64,000 nucleotides of DNA from Torulaspora globosa. Its lineage: Eukaryota > Ascomycota > Saccharomycetes > Saccharomycetales > Saccharomycetaceae. A program made the position numbers and the translations under genes. The notes under the pieces were generated by a model. It was not told the origin of the DNA, made no database searches, and saw only the letters and a program-made list of their open reading frames with translations. Location of the stretch: contig NC_050727.1 in assembly GCF_014133895.1 (NCBI RefSeq), positions 496,001-560,000 of the forward strand, read 5' to 3'. Of the stretch, positions 8,832 through 20,869 are shown piece after piece. Each line of letters begins with the position of its first letter. Positions within the stretch are counted from its first letter, which is position 1.

Positions 8832-10676
8832 ATGGAGCACTCGGAGATCCAGAAGTCTAAACATCCATGTGCCATTTGTGCCAAGCGAAAGGTGAAATGT
8901 GATAGATTGATACCATGTACCAATTGTGTCAAGAGAGGATTCGAGAAGGAATGTCTTGAGCGGTCAGTTGACGGAAAGGAAAGCCAACGTACCGATAGAA
9001 ATTCTGCTGTTCTGAGGTTTTGGCAGAGCTACGAGTATTGGGTAACGGACATTGGGTTATTCAAGAGTCAAGACGTCGATCCAGCGAACACTTTCGTTGA
9101 CTTGAAAGAAGAAGTAGATGAATGTGAACACTGGTGTGAGTTCTTAACAAGAGAAACGTCGTTTCAGCTGCTGGATCACTGCGTAGAGAGGCTCGGATGT
9201 CTCTATTTTGGTTGCCTTAGTGATATCAGTGACCTCTATCTGCTACTTGAAGAGTACTGGCAAAGGCGAAACGAAAGAAATGTTGTTTTCTCAGTCGATG
9301 ATTATTACTCTAATGCCCTTCTATGGTCTCTGTTTGCGCTTACTGTTTACTACATGCCACTAGAACTACTCAGCTCAGTCTTTCCCAAGAAGCCTCCATC
9401 GCATATTTTCAAGTACGCAGACTTCGATTCAGACTTTTGGACAGAAAAGGCTCAATTACAGCTGTCTCAATGCTTTACACATTGTGCGGTGATTCAGCTA
9501 CAGGAGGCAAACCTTCTTGCCAACCCGGACGTCAGACTCCTTCAGGTATATGTGATTTTATCCGCCATGGGCTATCCCCACAGAGAAGTATCAACAAGTA
9601 ATGCTTTGCTACTAGTATGCTTCAACGTAGCGAAACTTTGCCATGTCGATGATTTTAGACCTTTGATTACTGATTCCACAGCGATGCGCTTGACTAAGAT
9701 TACTTGCGAGAAAATTTGGTACAGCTTATGCTCTTGTGATTATCTGCAATCAGGTCCTAGAAAGCCAACTGTATTCCATACAGAAATTTCATCCCTACTG
9801 CAACATGCGGCTTATCTGGAAGACCTGCCGAATACTGACGTGTACCAAAGTGAGGACTCGTTTGAAGCATTATATTGGAAAATAATATCACTCGACAGAG
9901 ATCTGAACCAGTACTTGATCAAGGGCACGAAACCACCGTTAAAAACTCTTGATGCCATACAACGGCAAACGGACATATTCACCCGCAAAATTACATCTTC
10001 AGAGGACTCCCCTGCACTCGCATCTGACTTCGCCCGATTTCTGGCATCTTTTCTCCTGAACGCTATCTCGTGGAAACTTCATAAGATGTATTTCATCTAC
10101 TTCGAGATCGCCAGTGGTCTCGCAAAGTCAGTACACTATACCAAAAATCTTGTTGCATTAGTGGTCAAGAATATCAAAAACCGGAGGGACACGCTGTTCA
10201 ATAAACATCCTGTTGTTATTCAGTCGTTCGCCAGAATTGCAGTATTCTATGCCTTCTATGAAATGGTCTCCGGATCGGCAGAAATTCGGGATTTAAATCT
10301 AGATATCAAAGAGATGCTGCAGAATCTTTCGGACGAGCTGGAGCCACATTTAAGCGGCTTATTTTATCTGCTTTCTCGTTTCCGCCTGTTGAAGACCTTG
10401 TGGGAAAATATGGAATCTGAAACTCTTGGTAATATCCTTGAACATCCCGTTATGACTATCTTACAGAACGACATTAATGCATTCTCTCAGCAGATGATTG
10501 AGAGACCTTCGATGATCAGAGGCTCGGCACGGTTAATAATGAAACGAAGAGTTCCCCAGGACCAAGGTGCGGTCGAGAATGGTAACGCTGTTTTCGATTC
10601 AATCGTCGCCGAGTTTGAATCACAATACGCTATCGATTACCTGATTCGCCGAAAAACGGAAGATGGTGAATTCTAG
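8832..10676 (+). CDS. CEP3: Kinetochore CBF3 complex subunit Cep3 (zinc-cluster protein)
   Basis: 614 aa (608 in S. cerevisiae). The N-terminus is a Zn2Cys6 cluster with cysteines at 13, 16, 23, 29, 32 and 41 (HPCAICAKRKVKCDR). The rest matches the alpha-helical Cep3 body, including CDYLQSGPRKPTVFHTE and SLLQHAAYLEDLPN, which are near-invariant. Cep3 dimers bind the CCG half-site of centromere element CDEIII as part of CBF3, so this organism should have point centromeres. The 3' end is convergent with MLH1: the CEP3 TAG occupies 10674-10676 and the MLH1 stop 10673-10675, so both stops are read from one CTAG. The ATG at 8832 is preceded by an out-of-frame ATG seven bases upstream. Confidence 0.95.
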   Translation: MEHSEIQKSKHPCAICAKRKVKCDRLIPCTNCVKRGFEKECLERSVDGKESQRTDRNSAVLRFWQSYEYWVTDIGLFKSQDVDPANTFVDLKEEVDECEHWCEFLTRETSFQLLDHCVERLGCLYFGCLSDISDLYLLLEEYWQRRNERNVVFSVDDYYSNALLWSLFALTVYYMPLELLSSVFPKKPPSHIFKYADFDSDFWTEKAQLQLSQCFTHCAVIQLQEANLLANPDVRLLQVYVILSAMGYPHREVSTSNALLLVCFNVAKLCHVDDFRPLITDSTAMRLTKITCEKIWYSLCSCDYLQSGPRKPTVFHTEISSLLQHAAYLEDLPNTDVYQSEDSFEALYWKIISLDRDLNQYLIKGTKPPLKTLDAIQRQTDIFTRKITSSEDSPALASDFARFLASFLLNAISWKLHKMYFIYFEIASGLAKSVHYTKNLVALVVKNIKNRRDTLFNKHPVVIQSFARIAVFYAFYEMVSGSAEIRDLNLDIKEMLQNLSDELEPHLSGLFYLLSRFRLLKTLWENMESETLGNILEHPVMTILQNDINAFSQQMIERPSMIRGSARLIMKRRVPQDQGAVENGNAVFDSIVAEFESQYAIDYLIRRKTEDGEF

Positions 10677-12865
10677 CATCTTTCAAAGACCTTATATAAT
10701 CCTGGCAGGTTCGCTATCTCAATGACATCCTTCGATAGACTTCGTGGTGCCAAAAATCTCCTTTTTATGCAAGGGAACACTACATTTTCAAGGGAATATG
10801 ACATCTCCTCGTTTCTTGCAACGAATTCAGCTTTTCTCTCTTCATCGACGTCCTTGCCAGAAAGATCGACGAGCTCGATAATCTCTGGAATGTATAACAG
10901 TGCTATTTGTCTCATGATACCTTCTAGACAGGGCTCCTCGACTTCCCAGTTGACCCTTGTTCCCAATCTATAAATGAAAAAGGGAATTTTGGCTAAAGGA
11001 GGTGTATAATCTTTCAATAGGAGAGGTATGCTTCTCAATTGAATGCTTTCTTGCGCTGGCTTATCGGTATCGCCTTCGGCTGTTAATTCGATTGCAAAAT
11101 ATTCAGTAAGCATCTCCCTCATATCCCAGAGTCTCTGTACTATTCCAAGAATAAAATCATCAGTTAGATGCTCGAAGCTCGATAGGATTTCAATAAGTCT
11201 CAGACCTTTGTTATTGGCAGACTCGAGGATGATTTTTCCATAGTTTGAAAAGTCGCTCAGGCAAATCTGGTAGAACAACTCATAGCAAACTGCTCCATAA
11301 TCTATCAGAAAGAGCTTTAAATCGTGTTGAATTGTTGCTAGCCTTCTCTCAACATCTACAACGCCGACAAATGTCAGGTTGGCAAATGCATCGGTCAAGT
11401 CTCTGTGGATAGATTCATCGACTGCTTCTCGCAGTCTTTTGATGCTCGAGAGGTTTACTTCTATCCTCTCCTGTGCATGGATTTGATACTTTGAAGATTT
11501 TTCTATTACTGCCGCAGCCGGTGAAGATGGAATCGGTAAATTTTCTTTGGCAGCACCTTCTGAATGGTTTTCATTAATCTCTTGCCTGTCAATTGTCTGT
11601 AAAACCACAGCTGGTGAAGTAGCCTGAGATTGGCTAGATTTCAAGAATGTGGTTATTTTAGCTTGCGACGCATCTGTTCTCACCAATTTATTCTCGTATC
11701 TCTTAGCGGGTGTTTGGCCGTTCTGGGTTTGTCCATTATTATTGTTTTGATACGATTTGTTTATACTGGATGTTGCTGTAACTCGGCTAATGGAAGCGCT
11801 ATGAACTGGTTTGCTTGTCAGTACAGTTGAAGCTTTAAAAGTTCTTGAAGTATCTACCTTGGATAAAACCTCATTTAACTGCAAGGCAATCTTCTCGATG
11901 ATCTCATCCTGGTGCAGAAATCTCACCTCCCTCTTGGTTGGGTGCACGTTGACATCCAGTACCTTGGGGTTAATCAGCAAACTCAAGTATATGAATGGTT
12001 TATTGCCTTTTGGTAGAAAGTTCGCGTAGACTTGTCGGAGGGCTCTTGCCAAGGGATTGCAAGTGACAAGCCTGTCATTGATGAATAATACAGGCGTTAT
12101 CGATTTCTTGAAGTTAAACTCAAGGTTGCTCACTTGTCCCGATACCTTCGCAATGTCTAACTCTTCCACGGAAGCCATATCGAACGCCAGTAAGCTCTTC
12201 GCCACAGCGTTCCCAAAAACGGTCCTTATCCTCCCTTCGGCAGATAAATCGGACCTTATAGTCAAGCTGAACTGTGAATCTCCAAACTTCTTGCAAGAAA
12301 ATGCGACGTCCTGACGGTGTATCGCATACCGTCCTACAACATCCAATATCTTAGTATATTCTTCGCCTGGCGACCTAAGCGCTTGTAATCTCGAAGGCAT
12401 ATTGTAGAAAAGATCTTCCACGAGGATCACAGTTCCGTCTCGACCCGCCATAGGCCTTGGCTCGCCTATCATTTTGCCTTCCGCATACGACACCCTCCAA
12501 GCACACTTGTCGTCCTGTGTCTTTGTAGTGACAGTAACTCTTGCAATATGGGATATACTTGCCAGAGCTTCACCTCTAAACCCGTAGGTCGCAATACTCT
12601 CCAAGTCCTCGAACTTTGTCAGTTTTGAAGTAGTAAATCGTTCACACAGCACTGGCAAGTCCTCCCTGTTGATACCACAGCCATTATCAGTCACTTGCAA
12701 CAGTTTTATACCCCCATCCCGCACCAGTATGTCCAGGCTTTTAGCCCCAGCGTCTATACTGTTCTCCATCATCTCCTTCAGAGCATTCACCGGCGAAATA
12801 ATGATTTCTCCTGCTGCTATCTTGTTCACAACCGATTCATCTAGCGCCTTGATGCTAGCTACCAT
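10673..12865 (-). CDS. MLH1: DNA mismatch repair ATPase Mlh1 (MutL homologue)
   Basis: 730 aa from the first in-frame ATG (769 in S. cerevisiae). The N-terminal GHKL ATPase is complete: NKIAAGEIIISPVNALKE with catalytic Glu31 and Asn35 in EMMENSIDAG, DNGCGI at 60-65, and the lid motif TYGFRGEALASISH. The second part of the N-terminal domain has the PTKREVRF motif. A Ser/Asn/Gln-rich linker leads to a C-terminal dimerisation domain ending in FERC, the invariant Mlh1 terminus that contributes to the endonuclease site of Mlh1-Pms1. Mlh1 pairs with Pms1, Mlh2 or Mlh3 in mismatch repair and meiotic crossing-over. The open frame continues 13 codons upstream to a TTG, but family alignment (KALDxSVVNKIAAGE a few residues from the start) supports the ATG at 12865-12863. 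Confidence 0.96.
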   Translation of the reverse strand: MVASIKALDESVVNKIAAGEIIISPVNALKEMMENSIDAGAKSLDILVRDGGIKLLQVTDNGCGINREDLPVLCERFTTSKLTKFEDLESIATYGFRGEALASISHIARVTVTTKTQDDKCAWRVSYAEGKMIGEPRPMAGRDGTVILVEDLFYNMPSRLQALRSPGEEYTKILDVVGRYAIHRQDVAFSCKKFGDSQFSLTIRSDLSAEGRIRTVFGNAVAKSLLAFDMASVEELDIAKVSGQVSNLEFNFKKSITPVLFINDRLVTCNPLARALRQVYANFLPKGNKPFIYLSLLINPKVLDVNVHPTKREVRFLHQDEIIEKIALQLNEVLSKVDTSRTFKASTVLTSKPVHSASISRVTATSSINKSYQNNNNGQTQNGQTPAKRYENKLVRTDASQAKITTFLKSSQSQATSPAVVLQTIDRQEINENHSEGAAKENLPIPSSPAAAVIEKSSKYQIHAQERIEVNLSSIKRLREAVDESIHRDLTDAFANLTFVGVVDVERRLATIQHDLKLFLIDYGAVCYELFYQICLSDFSNYGKIILESANNKGLRLIEILSSFEHLTDDFILGIVQRLWDMREMLTEYFAIELTAEGDTDKPAQESIQLRSIPLLLKDYTPPLAKIPFFIYRLGTRVNWEVEEPCLEGIMRQIALLYIPEIIELVDLSGKDVDEERKAEFVARNEEMSYSLENVVFPCIKRRFLAPRSLSKDVIEIANLPGLYKVFERC

Positions 12866-13433
12866 CTTCTTGGTCTCTCTTTTACCTTCACCTTGTATAG
12901 TCAATAGCTATAAGGAAGGATCAACACCTTTGAAGGTTCGCGCGCCACTTGTATCATTAGGAATCAAGAAGATATACCAGATTTCGACCGCTAGACGATC
13001 ATCGACAAGTTTTGCAGTACACTGGCATGCAGGTGCCCTTCATTGGTTGCCGCCTTGGCTTTGAACCGGTCTGCTGGCTCAAGAGCTCGCCGATCCTCGG
13101 CGGCTGAGCTGAAGTTGGGAGGTTAGATAGCTCCAGAAAAGAATAGACGTCGTGTCAATCACGAGAAGAGCCGTATCAAGACGTTGAAGGCAAGATACGT
13201 CACGGTTGGCGAAGAGATTTGGGTGTTTCGCTACAAAGCGAGAGGAAGGTTGTGAGAGAGGAGCCAGTTGGATAGCATGAATATCGAAGTACTGACCACC
13301 AATGGGAGGGCTAAGCAGTATGCCTTTTGTTTGCTTAATGCTGCCATTATAGTACTGTCTGGTTCAAACGCGCAGCCACACGAAAAGGTTGATCAGTGCA
13401 GCATCTTACTCGAAACGAGGATCTTCAAAGAGC
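12866..13433. other. MLH1-NSE4 divergent promoter region (568 bp)
   Basis: Shared upstream region of two genome-maintenance genes transcribed away from each other. I found no MCB (ACGCGT), no clear TATA box and no credible small gene. Confidence 0.45.
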
Positions 13434-14609
13434 ATGTCTTCCAGAAGGGCTGGGAGAGTTCGTGGACCTGAGGACGAAACAGACGTGGAGGGGCCCACGG
13501 TGAGGAGAAGGCGAGTTGACGATGGGACTCCTGAAAGCTCAGAGAGCTCTGCTAGGCAGCAGATCTTGCAAGGGTATCGGGCCCTGGAGGGCGAGATGGC
13601 CAAAGAGAAGGCGAAAGCGGCACGTACCGGTGACATTCACATTGCACTAAAGAATTTAGACGCTGCAGAATCACTGTTTTCCAAGGCTAGTGGATCAAGG
13701 AACCTCGAATTGTTTGCGCACGACGCCAAGGCGATGGTGAACATAAGTGAGTTAGCGCAGATGAGCGTGAGAAATCTTAAGTTTGACGATTCTAGGAGCT
13801 TGGTTAACCTTGATGATGTGCTGAATAGCTGCAAGAAATATATGTTGAAGGAATATTTCTTATTGAACGATATCAGCGAGCCCGTAACTTCTCTGATGAA
13901 TAATGCTGAAGAAGAGGAGAGCGAGCTCCCGCTTCATGATGGGGCAATGGAGGATCAACAGGAGACAGTTGCAGGTACGAGCTCAAGCAGATTGAGGGCT
14001 AATACGCTTCGAAGATCTTACCTGCAACAGTTCAGCACATACGACCAATTCCATCAGTTCAATTGGTTCCGGATGGGATCTCTCTTCGATACACTGAGTA
14101 GAGGGGCAGCTACGGTCGACCATCTGTCTGGACCATTCTCGTTAGAGAAACGTCCCCGGGTCACGATGAACCCTAGAACACGTCAGATTGATAGCGGCGC
14201 GAGCCTAACCACCGCTCAAAGAGATCTGCCGGCATCCAGAGGAACTGAGGAGCTCACCACACCAATGCTGGTCAAAAGGTGCTACGAGATACTCAGAAGG
14301 AAGAAGGGTTACGAGCCGATAAATTTATTCAAGCTCATCATAAACCCTTCCTCGTACGCCAAATCGGTCGAGAACCTTTTTTACATCAGTTTTCTTCTAA
14401 AAGAGGGAAAGTTGATCTTGGAAGAAGATGAGGAAGGATTTCCCAGCATACGAATAAAGGAGGAGTTGCCCAGGGAGGCGGCTGCTGCAGAACTCGAGGC
14501 ACAAAGAAGACGCGATGCTCATCAAAACCATATTATCTTCCAATTGGACGGTGCATCCTGGAAGAAACTCATCGATAAATTCTCTATATCATCGTCATTT
14601 CTTGACTAG
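13434..14609 (+). CDS. NSE4: Smc5/6 complex kleisin subunit Nse4 (Qri2)
   Basis: 391 aa (402 in S. cerevisiae). Recognisable blocks are LFAHDAKAMVNISELAQMSVRNLKFDDSR in the N-terminal kleisin region (about 75-110), RRSYLQQFSTYDQFHQFNWFRMG in the middle, and a C-terminal winged-helix region with NLFYISFLLKEGK and AHQNHIIFQLD, ending in SSFLD. Nse4 bridges the Smc5 and Smc6 heads in the nucleus and is needed for recombination repair and resolution of joint molecules. The open frame starts at a TTG; the first ATG is 13434. The stop codon (14607-14609) is followed with zero spacing by the stop of the convergent QRI7 gene. In S. cerevisiae this is YDL105W. Confidence 0.94.
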   Translation: MSSRRAGRVRGPEDETDVEGPTVRRRRVDDGTPESSESSARQQILQGYRALEGEMAKEKAKAARTGDIHIALKNLDAAESLFSKASGSRNLELFAHDAKAMVNISELAQMSVRNLKFDDSRSLVNLDDVLNSCKKYMLKEYFLLNDISEPVTSLMNNAEEEESELPLHDGAMEDQQETVAGTSSSRLRANTLRRSYLQQFSTYDQFHQFNWFRMGSLFDTLSRGAATVDHLSGPFSLEKRPRVTMNPRTRQIDSGASLTTAQRDLPASRGTEELTTPMLVKRCYEILRRKKGYEPINLFKLIINPSSYAKSVENLFYISFLLKEGKLILEEDEEGFPSIRIKEELPREAAAAELEAQRRRDAHQNHIIFQLDGASWKKLIDKFSISSSFLD

Positions 14610-16284
<1,675 letters not shown>

Positions 16285-17364
16285 ATGTGGCAGTTCACTT
16301 CTTCAATACCTGTGGTTCATAAGCACCACGAAAATGCTCACGGTCCGCCGGCATCGACTCATGGGGGCGGTGGTGCAGGTGAGGAGGCGGGGAAGGGCTC
16401 CGAGACGGCTGCTAACGAGGAGGACACCGGGTCAATTCTGAACTGTGCGATTGCCGGGGGTCTCGGAGGCGGCATTGGTGACACTGCAATGCATTCTCTC
16501 GACACGGTCAAGACCCGGCAACAGGGTGCGCCGAGCAACGGCAAGTACAGAAGCATGTTGAGTGCGTACCGAACTATATTCGTGGAGGAGGGAGTACGAA
16601 GGGGTTTGTATGGGGGTTACTGTGCCGCGATGCTGGGATCGCTCCCCAGTGCGGCTTTGTTCTTTAGTACTTATGAATATTCCAAGAAGAAAATGATAGA
16701 CGATTGGCAGATCAACGAGACGGCAACACACCTGACCGCGGGCTTCCTTGGCGATCTTGTGTCGAGCGTTGTTTATGTTCCCTCCGAGGTCTTGAAGACG
16801 AGGTTGCAATTGCAGGGCAGATTCAACAATCCGTATTTTGATTCAGGCTACAACTACAGAAATCTACGAGATACGGTAAAAACGGTTATCAAAACCGAGG
16901 GAGTGGGGGCTTTGCTCTTTGGGTATAAGGCCACTTTGGCCCGAGACCTGCCCTTCAGTGCTCTGCAGTTCGCATTCTACGAAAAATTCAGACAGTGGGC
17001 GTTCAGAATAGAGGGCAAGGACACGGGGCTCGACGACTTGTCGCTCGTCAGCGAGATCTACACGGGGGCTTGCGCCGGCGGACTGGCAGGTGTCTTGACA
17101 ACCCCTTTGGACGTTATCAAGACTCGGGTACAGACACAGCAGCCGTCAAACGACTTTTCAAAGTCACGCACCCATGCGGTGAAGCTGTCTGGCTCGCTCT
17201 TTGGGAGTCTGAAGACAGTCTATAATTCTGAAGGGTTTCTTGGGTTTTTCAGCGGCGTAGGGCCGCGATTCGTCTGGACAAGTGTTCAAAGCAGTATCAT
17301 GCTTCTTTTGTACCAAATGTCGTTACGTGCTCTAAACAATTCGTCTTCGAAGCTGCTGAGATGA
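16285..17364 (+). CDS. MME1: Mitochondrial carrier family protein, magnesium exporter Mme1
   Basis: 359 aa (368 in S. cerevisiae). The protein has the threefold mitochondrial-carrier repeat with signature motifs [22 protein letters not shown] and [11 protein letters not shown]; the first two lack the canonical proline-x-aspartate in full, as in S. cerevisiae YMR166C. Near-identical blocks include [40 protein letters not shown] and [20 protein letters not shown]. Mme1 exports Mg2+ across the inner mitochondrial membrane. The N-terminal ~50 residues are variable and rich in Gly and His. The first in-frame ATG (16285) follows a TTG five codons upstream. It lies in tandem with PAH1, 709 bp upstream of it. 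Confidence 0.93.
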   Translation: MWQFTSSIPVVHKHHENAHGPPASTHGGGGAGEEAGKGSETAANEEDTGSILNCAIAGGLGGGIGDTAMHSLDTVKTRQQGAPSNGKYRSMLSAYRTIFVEEGVRRGLYGGYCAAMLGSLPSAALFFSTYEYSKKKMIDDWQINETATHLTAGFLGDLVSSVVYVPSEVLKTRLQLQGRFNNPYFDSGYNYRNLRDTVKTVIKTEGVGALLFGYKATLARDLPFSALQFAFYEKFRQWAFRIEGKDTGLDDLSLVSEIYTGACAGGLAGVLTTPLDVIKTRVQTQQPSNDFSKSRTHAVKLSGSLFGSLKTVYNSEGFLGFFSGVGPRFVWTSVQSSIMLLLYQMSLRALNNSSSKLLR

Positions 17365-18073
17365 TCCGATGTAATCTTAACAGGATTCGGACACCAACCA
17401 TCTGGCTCTGACGGGTGATATAATCTGTATATACTTGTAATGCATAGATCGTTTCTGCACATATTTCCTGCAAATATGGCTTCTTCGTCATCTTACCGGC
17501 AATTTATTTAACGATTAGTTCTGAGAGCTTCAATTTCAGCAGCTTGAACTCTGAAATGGCCAATCATGAATAAATCATGAATATCGCCAGAAGCTGACAC
17601 TTCAGGCAGACCAGACTACTGCTAACTTACTTGGTAGGGCGAGATGATCACCCCTTCTTCATCTCTTGTTTCACTGTGATAACTGACCGCTTACGTTCTA
17701 GTATATTACACATAAACGGAAGGGGATATAGCGATTACAACAGAGAAGCACTTTAAGACTACCATCTTTAAGGTCAACTCGACCAGCTTGAATTCGGTCT
17801 TGGAGTAGAGGTTGTTTCTACTGCTTCTCGCTATAAGAAACCGCAGTATTCGGCAGAAGCAGCAGAAAGAGCCCAATTAGAACTCTCAAGGGCTGGATAT
17901 CGGAAGCAGCCATCACAGGAAGGCCTGATTGACCTTCAGATCGCTTGCCGGTGATTGTCTAACTGTTCAAGTGCTACCATTTTTAAGCACCATAGTTAAA
18001 GGTACTGGCGAATTCAAAATTACACACCACAAGAGCGCAGCCATTAAGGAATAATAGAAGCCAGGTAAGCCCA
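17365..18073. other. MME1-PAH1 intergenic region (709 bp)
   Basis: The gap is long for this window, and both flanking genes are on the plus strand. It contains a near-consensus zinc-responsive element at 17764-17774, described separately. I see no coding frame or RNA gene. Confidence 0.5.
17764..17774. promoter_or_regulatory. Candidate Zap1 zinc-responsive element upstream of PAH1
   Basis: ATCTTTAAGGT matches the Zap1 consensus ACCTTNAAGGT at all positions but one (T for C at position 2). It lies 300 bp upstream of the PAH1 ATG. In S. cerevisiae PAH1 is induced by Zap1 through such elements on zinc depletion. Function here is inferred from the match and the gene. Confidence 0.45.
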
Positions 18074-20509
18074 ATGCAGTACTTTGGACGGGCCATTGAT
18101 ACTGTATCGAAGACTTGGTCGTCTATCAATCCTGCCACACTATCTGGTGCAATAGATGTGATAGTGATAGACCATCCCGATGGGACACTGGCATGTTCAC
18201 CATTCCACGTTCGTTTTGGTAAGTTCCAGATACTGAAACCGTCACAGAAGAAAGTAGAGGTGATCGTGAACGGGAAGTCTACAAATATACCGATGAAACT
18301 TGGTGATTCCGGAGAAGCATATTTTGTGTTTGAGACTACGTCAGATCTTGATGGTATACCCCAGGATTTATTGTCTTCACCGATAGTCAGTGCGACGAGT
18401 AGTCCATCTCAATCCCCACACTCCAACAACATGTATTTGGATAGTGACAGTGCAACCGAAGCAGGCAACACTCGTCCATTTCAAGGGGACCACAAAGTCC
18501 TTGAAGAGCCTGATTTCCTCGATATCAATGATACAGGAACCACCGATGAGCAGCAAATCTCTCCAAACATTAGTAATAGTTCTAGTCCCACGCCTGTCTC
18601 GAAAACGAAGACGTTTCAAGAGAAGTTGAACAAACGGTTAACTCAGATTCATATTCCCAGTAAACTGGACAATAATGGTGACTTGCTCCTAGATATAGAA
18701 GGATACAAGCCGAACAAAGACAAGGTACACGATGCTGACAATCAGCTTAAACAACTACTGCAAGACGAGCTAGGTGGCGATTTGGATATTTCAAAGTTTT
18801 TAAAGGAGGATGACAAAGGAAATGTGCGAATTGTGAATCCGTATGAACATACCCATCTAGCTCCTGCAGATTCTCCTCCATTCACATCGGATGAATCAGG
18901 GTCTAATTTAGATTCCAGGCCTGACACGTCAGATTCGCTAACGGCTGCATCAGACGCCGAGAGCCAAAACGAATCTAAACATGAGATTGAAGGCTCTTCT
19001 GGAAATCATTACATCAAGACCTTGAGGTTGTCAAGCGACCAGCTCAAATGCCTGGACTTGAAATATGGTGAGAACGATCTTATGTTTTCAGTGGATCAAG
19101 GTAGGGCGTCAGTGACATCAAAGTTATTTGTATGGCGGTGGGATGTTCCCATAGTGATCAGCGACATTGATGGTACGATCACAAAGTCAGATGCGCTAGG
19201 TCATGTCATGACGATGTTTGGGAAAGATTGGACCCATTCGGGCGTAGCCAAGCTCTTCACGGAAATAGCACGCAACAATTACAATATCATGTATTTGACC
19301 GCTAGAAGTACCGGTCAGGCTGATTCGACTAGGAGCTACTTGCGGTCAATTTTGCAGGACGGGAACAGGCTTCCCTCTGGGCCTGTCATACTGTCGCCGG
19401 ATCGCACCATGGCTGCTCTTAGACGCGAGGTGATCTTGAAGAAACCTGAAGTCTTCAAGATTGCCTGTCTTAACGATATCAGGTCGCTTTATTTCAGAGC
19501 TCCCCAGAAGACTTCCAAGGACTACCATTCTGACGGAGCCGAGGAGAGGAAAATACATGAAGATGAAAATGTGGTGGAAGACCCTGACGAGAGACCCACT
19601 CCTTTTTTCGCAGGTTTTGGAAACAGAATTACTGATGCTCTTTCCTACAGGACGGTTGGAATCCCTAGCTCTAGAATCTTTACAATCAATCCGGACGGAG
19701 AGGTCCACATGGAACTGCTCGAACTGGCAGGATATAAGAGTTCTTACGTTTTCATCAATGAACTTGTTGACCATTTTTTCCCGCCTGTGATTTTGGACAA
19801 CGATGACCTTGGCAGCATAACATCAATGACCCCGGGATCTCCGGCGAACAATACTCTGGACATGGACAGCAATTGTGACAGTAATATTCTGCTGCGGAAG
19901 AAGCAGGAAAAGAAGTTCACAGACGTTTATTTTTGGAGAGATCCAATCCTCGACATCAACGACCTTTCCGATATAAGTCATAGCGATGAGGAAAAAGACA
20001 ATGGCGCTTTACCAATGAAATCTCAGAGATTTTCTCCCAATAACAAGGCCAAGGATGCACTATTGAAGACAGATGACCATGAAAGGTTCGCGAAAAACGT
20101 CAAATCGAGGAGCCTGTCCAAGGAGGAGCAAGAGTCGTTTCTCGCACGAAACAATGCGCAAGAAGAAACATACGCTAGAAACTTTTCAACCCCGAAGAAA
20201 AACCCCCGGCCATCAAGCAAGGAAGAGCTGGGGAGACAGATATACCTGGAGCTAGGCTCGCCCCTGACTTCTCCGAAACTGAGCCACATAGATGTGCAAG
20301 ATATCGATAGCCATTTGAAGAATTTCTCGATCACAAGGCCTACGCACCCGATTGCCGGAGTCTCCAAGGTAAATGTCATGGAAGATGGGCATCAACCCGG
20401 CGACATCAACAGTCCCACTTCTGGACGGAGTTTAAATCAGGCAGATGATCTCGACGACGATATCGACAGTATGGACGACGAATTTGACGAGGATGAATTT
20501 ATAGATTAA
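18074..20509 (+). CDS. PAH1: Phosphatidate phosphatase Pah1 (lipin)
   Basis: 811 aa (862 in S. cerevisiae). The N-terminal lipin domain begins MQYFGRAIDTVSKTWSSIN, an amphipathic helix, and continues through HPDGTLACSPFHVRFGK. The HAD catalytic domain starts at about residue 350, with DIDGTIT at 364-370 (Asp364 nucleophile, Asp366) and MYLTARS further on. The conserved tryptophan region YFWRDPILDINDLS and an extremely acidic C-terminal tail (which binds the Nem1-Spo7 phosphatase in the family) are both present. The enzyme dephosphorylates phosphatidate to diacylglycerol at the ER and nuclear envelope, controlling triacylglycerol synthesis versus phospholipid synthesis. The residues between 110 and 310 are Ser/Asp-rich and low in conservation. 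Candidate zinc regulation is noted at 17764. Confidence 0.96.
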   Translation: MQYFGRAIDTVSKTWSSINPATLSGAIDVIVIDHPDGTLACSPFHVRFGKFQILKPSQKKVEVIVNGKSTNIPMKLGDSGEAYFVFETTSDLDGIPQDLLSSPIVSATSSPSQSPHSNNMYLDSDSATEAGNTRPFQGDHKVLEEPDFLDINDTGTTDEQQISPNISNSSSPTPVSKTKTFQEKLNKRLTQIHIPSKLDNNGDLLLDIEGYKPNKDKVHDADNQLKQLLQDELGGDLDISKFLKEDDKGNVRIVNPYEHTHLAPADSPPFTSDESGSNLDSRPDTSDSLTAASDAESQNESKHEIEGSSGNHYIKTLRLSSDQLKCLDLKYGENDLMFSVDQGRASVTSKLFVWRWDVPIVISDIDGTITKSDALGHVMTMFGKDWTHSGVAKLFTEIARNNYNIMYLTARSTGQADSTRSYLRSILQDGNRLPSGPVILSPDRTMAALRREVILKKPEVFKIACLNDIRSLYFRAPQKTSKDYHSDGAEERKIHEDENVVEDPDERPTPFFAGFGNRITDALSYRTVGIPSSRIFTINPDGEVHMELLELAGYKSSYVFINELVDHFFPPVILDNDDLGSITSMTPGSPANNTLDMDSNCDSNILLRKKQEKKFTDVYFWRDPILDINDLSDISHSDEEKDNGALPMKSQRFSPNNKAKDALLKTDDHERFAKNVKSRSLSKEEQESFLARNNAQEETYARNFSTPKKNPRPSSKEELGRQIYLELGSPLTSPKLSHIDVQDIDSHLKNFSITRPTHPIAGVSKVNVMEDGHQPGDINSPTSGRSLNQADDLDDDIDSMDDEFDEDEFID

Positions 20510-20869
20510 ATCACAGCCTTTGCACAAGCCACTGAATACCCTTTATGCATACGCTACAAGACAGCTAACTGGCCCAGCTACAACGAGCTGAGAGCGCATG
20601 AACCAGCGGACTCCTCTACGCTGTTTAAATACTCGACTTATTATCTTGTAATTTCTGACATCGTGTCAGAGTATGCTTCTACGACAGAGGATATGCCCGC
20701 CTGAGTGAGGCCGAACTTAAAAGCCATGAGAAACAAGATTCGATGGAAGGTGATTTACCCAATTGGCAACAACAGGGCCTCGAAATTGATTCCTGGGGTA
20801 TTGCAGACTATGTTGATAGGTAGAAGACGAGAATAGAGTATATAGAGGTAAAGAAAAATTGGGATATTC
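20510..20869. other. PAH1-MSS11 intergenic region
   Basis: A 360-bp gap between plus-strand genes. An AT-rich stretch with GAGTATATAGAG lies about 35 bp before the MSS11 ATG. No other signal was recognised. Confidence 0.4.
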
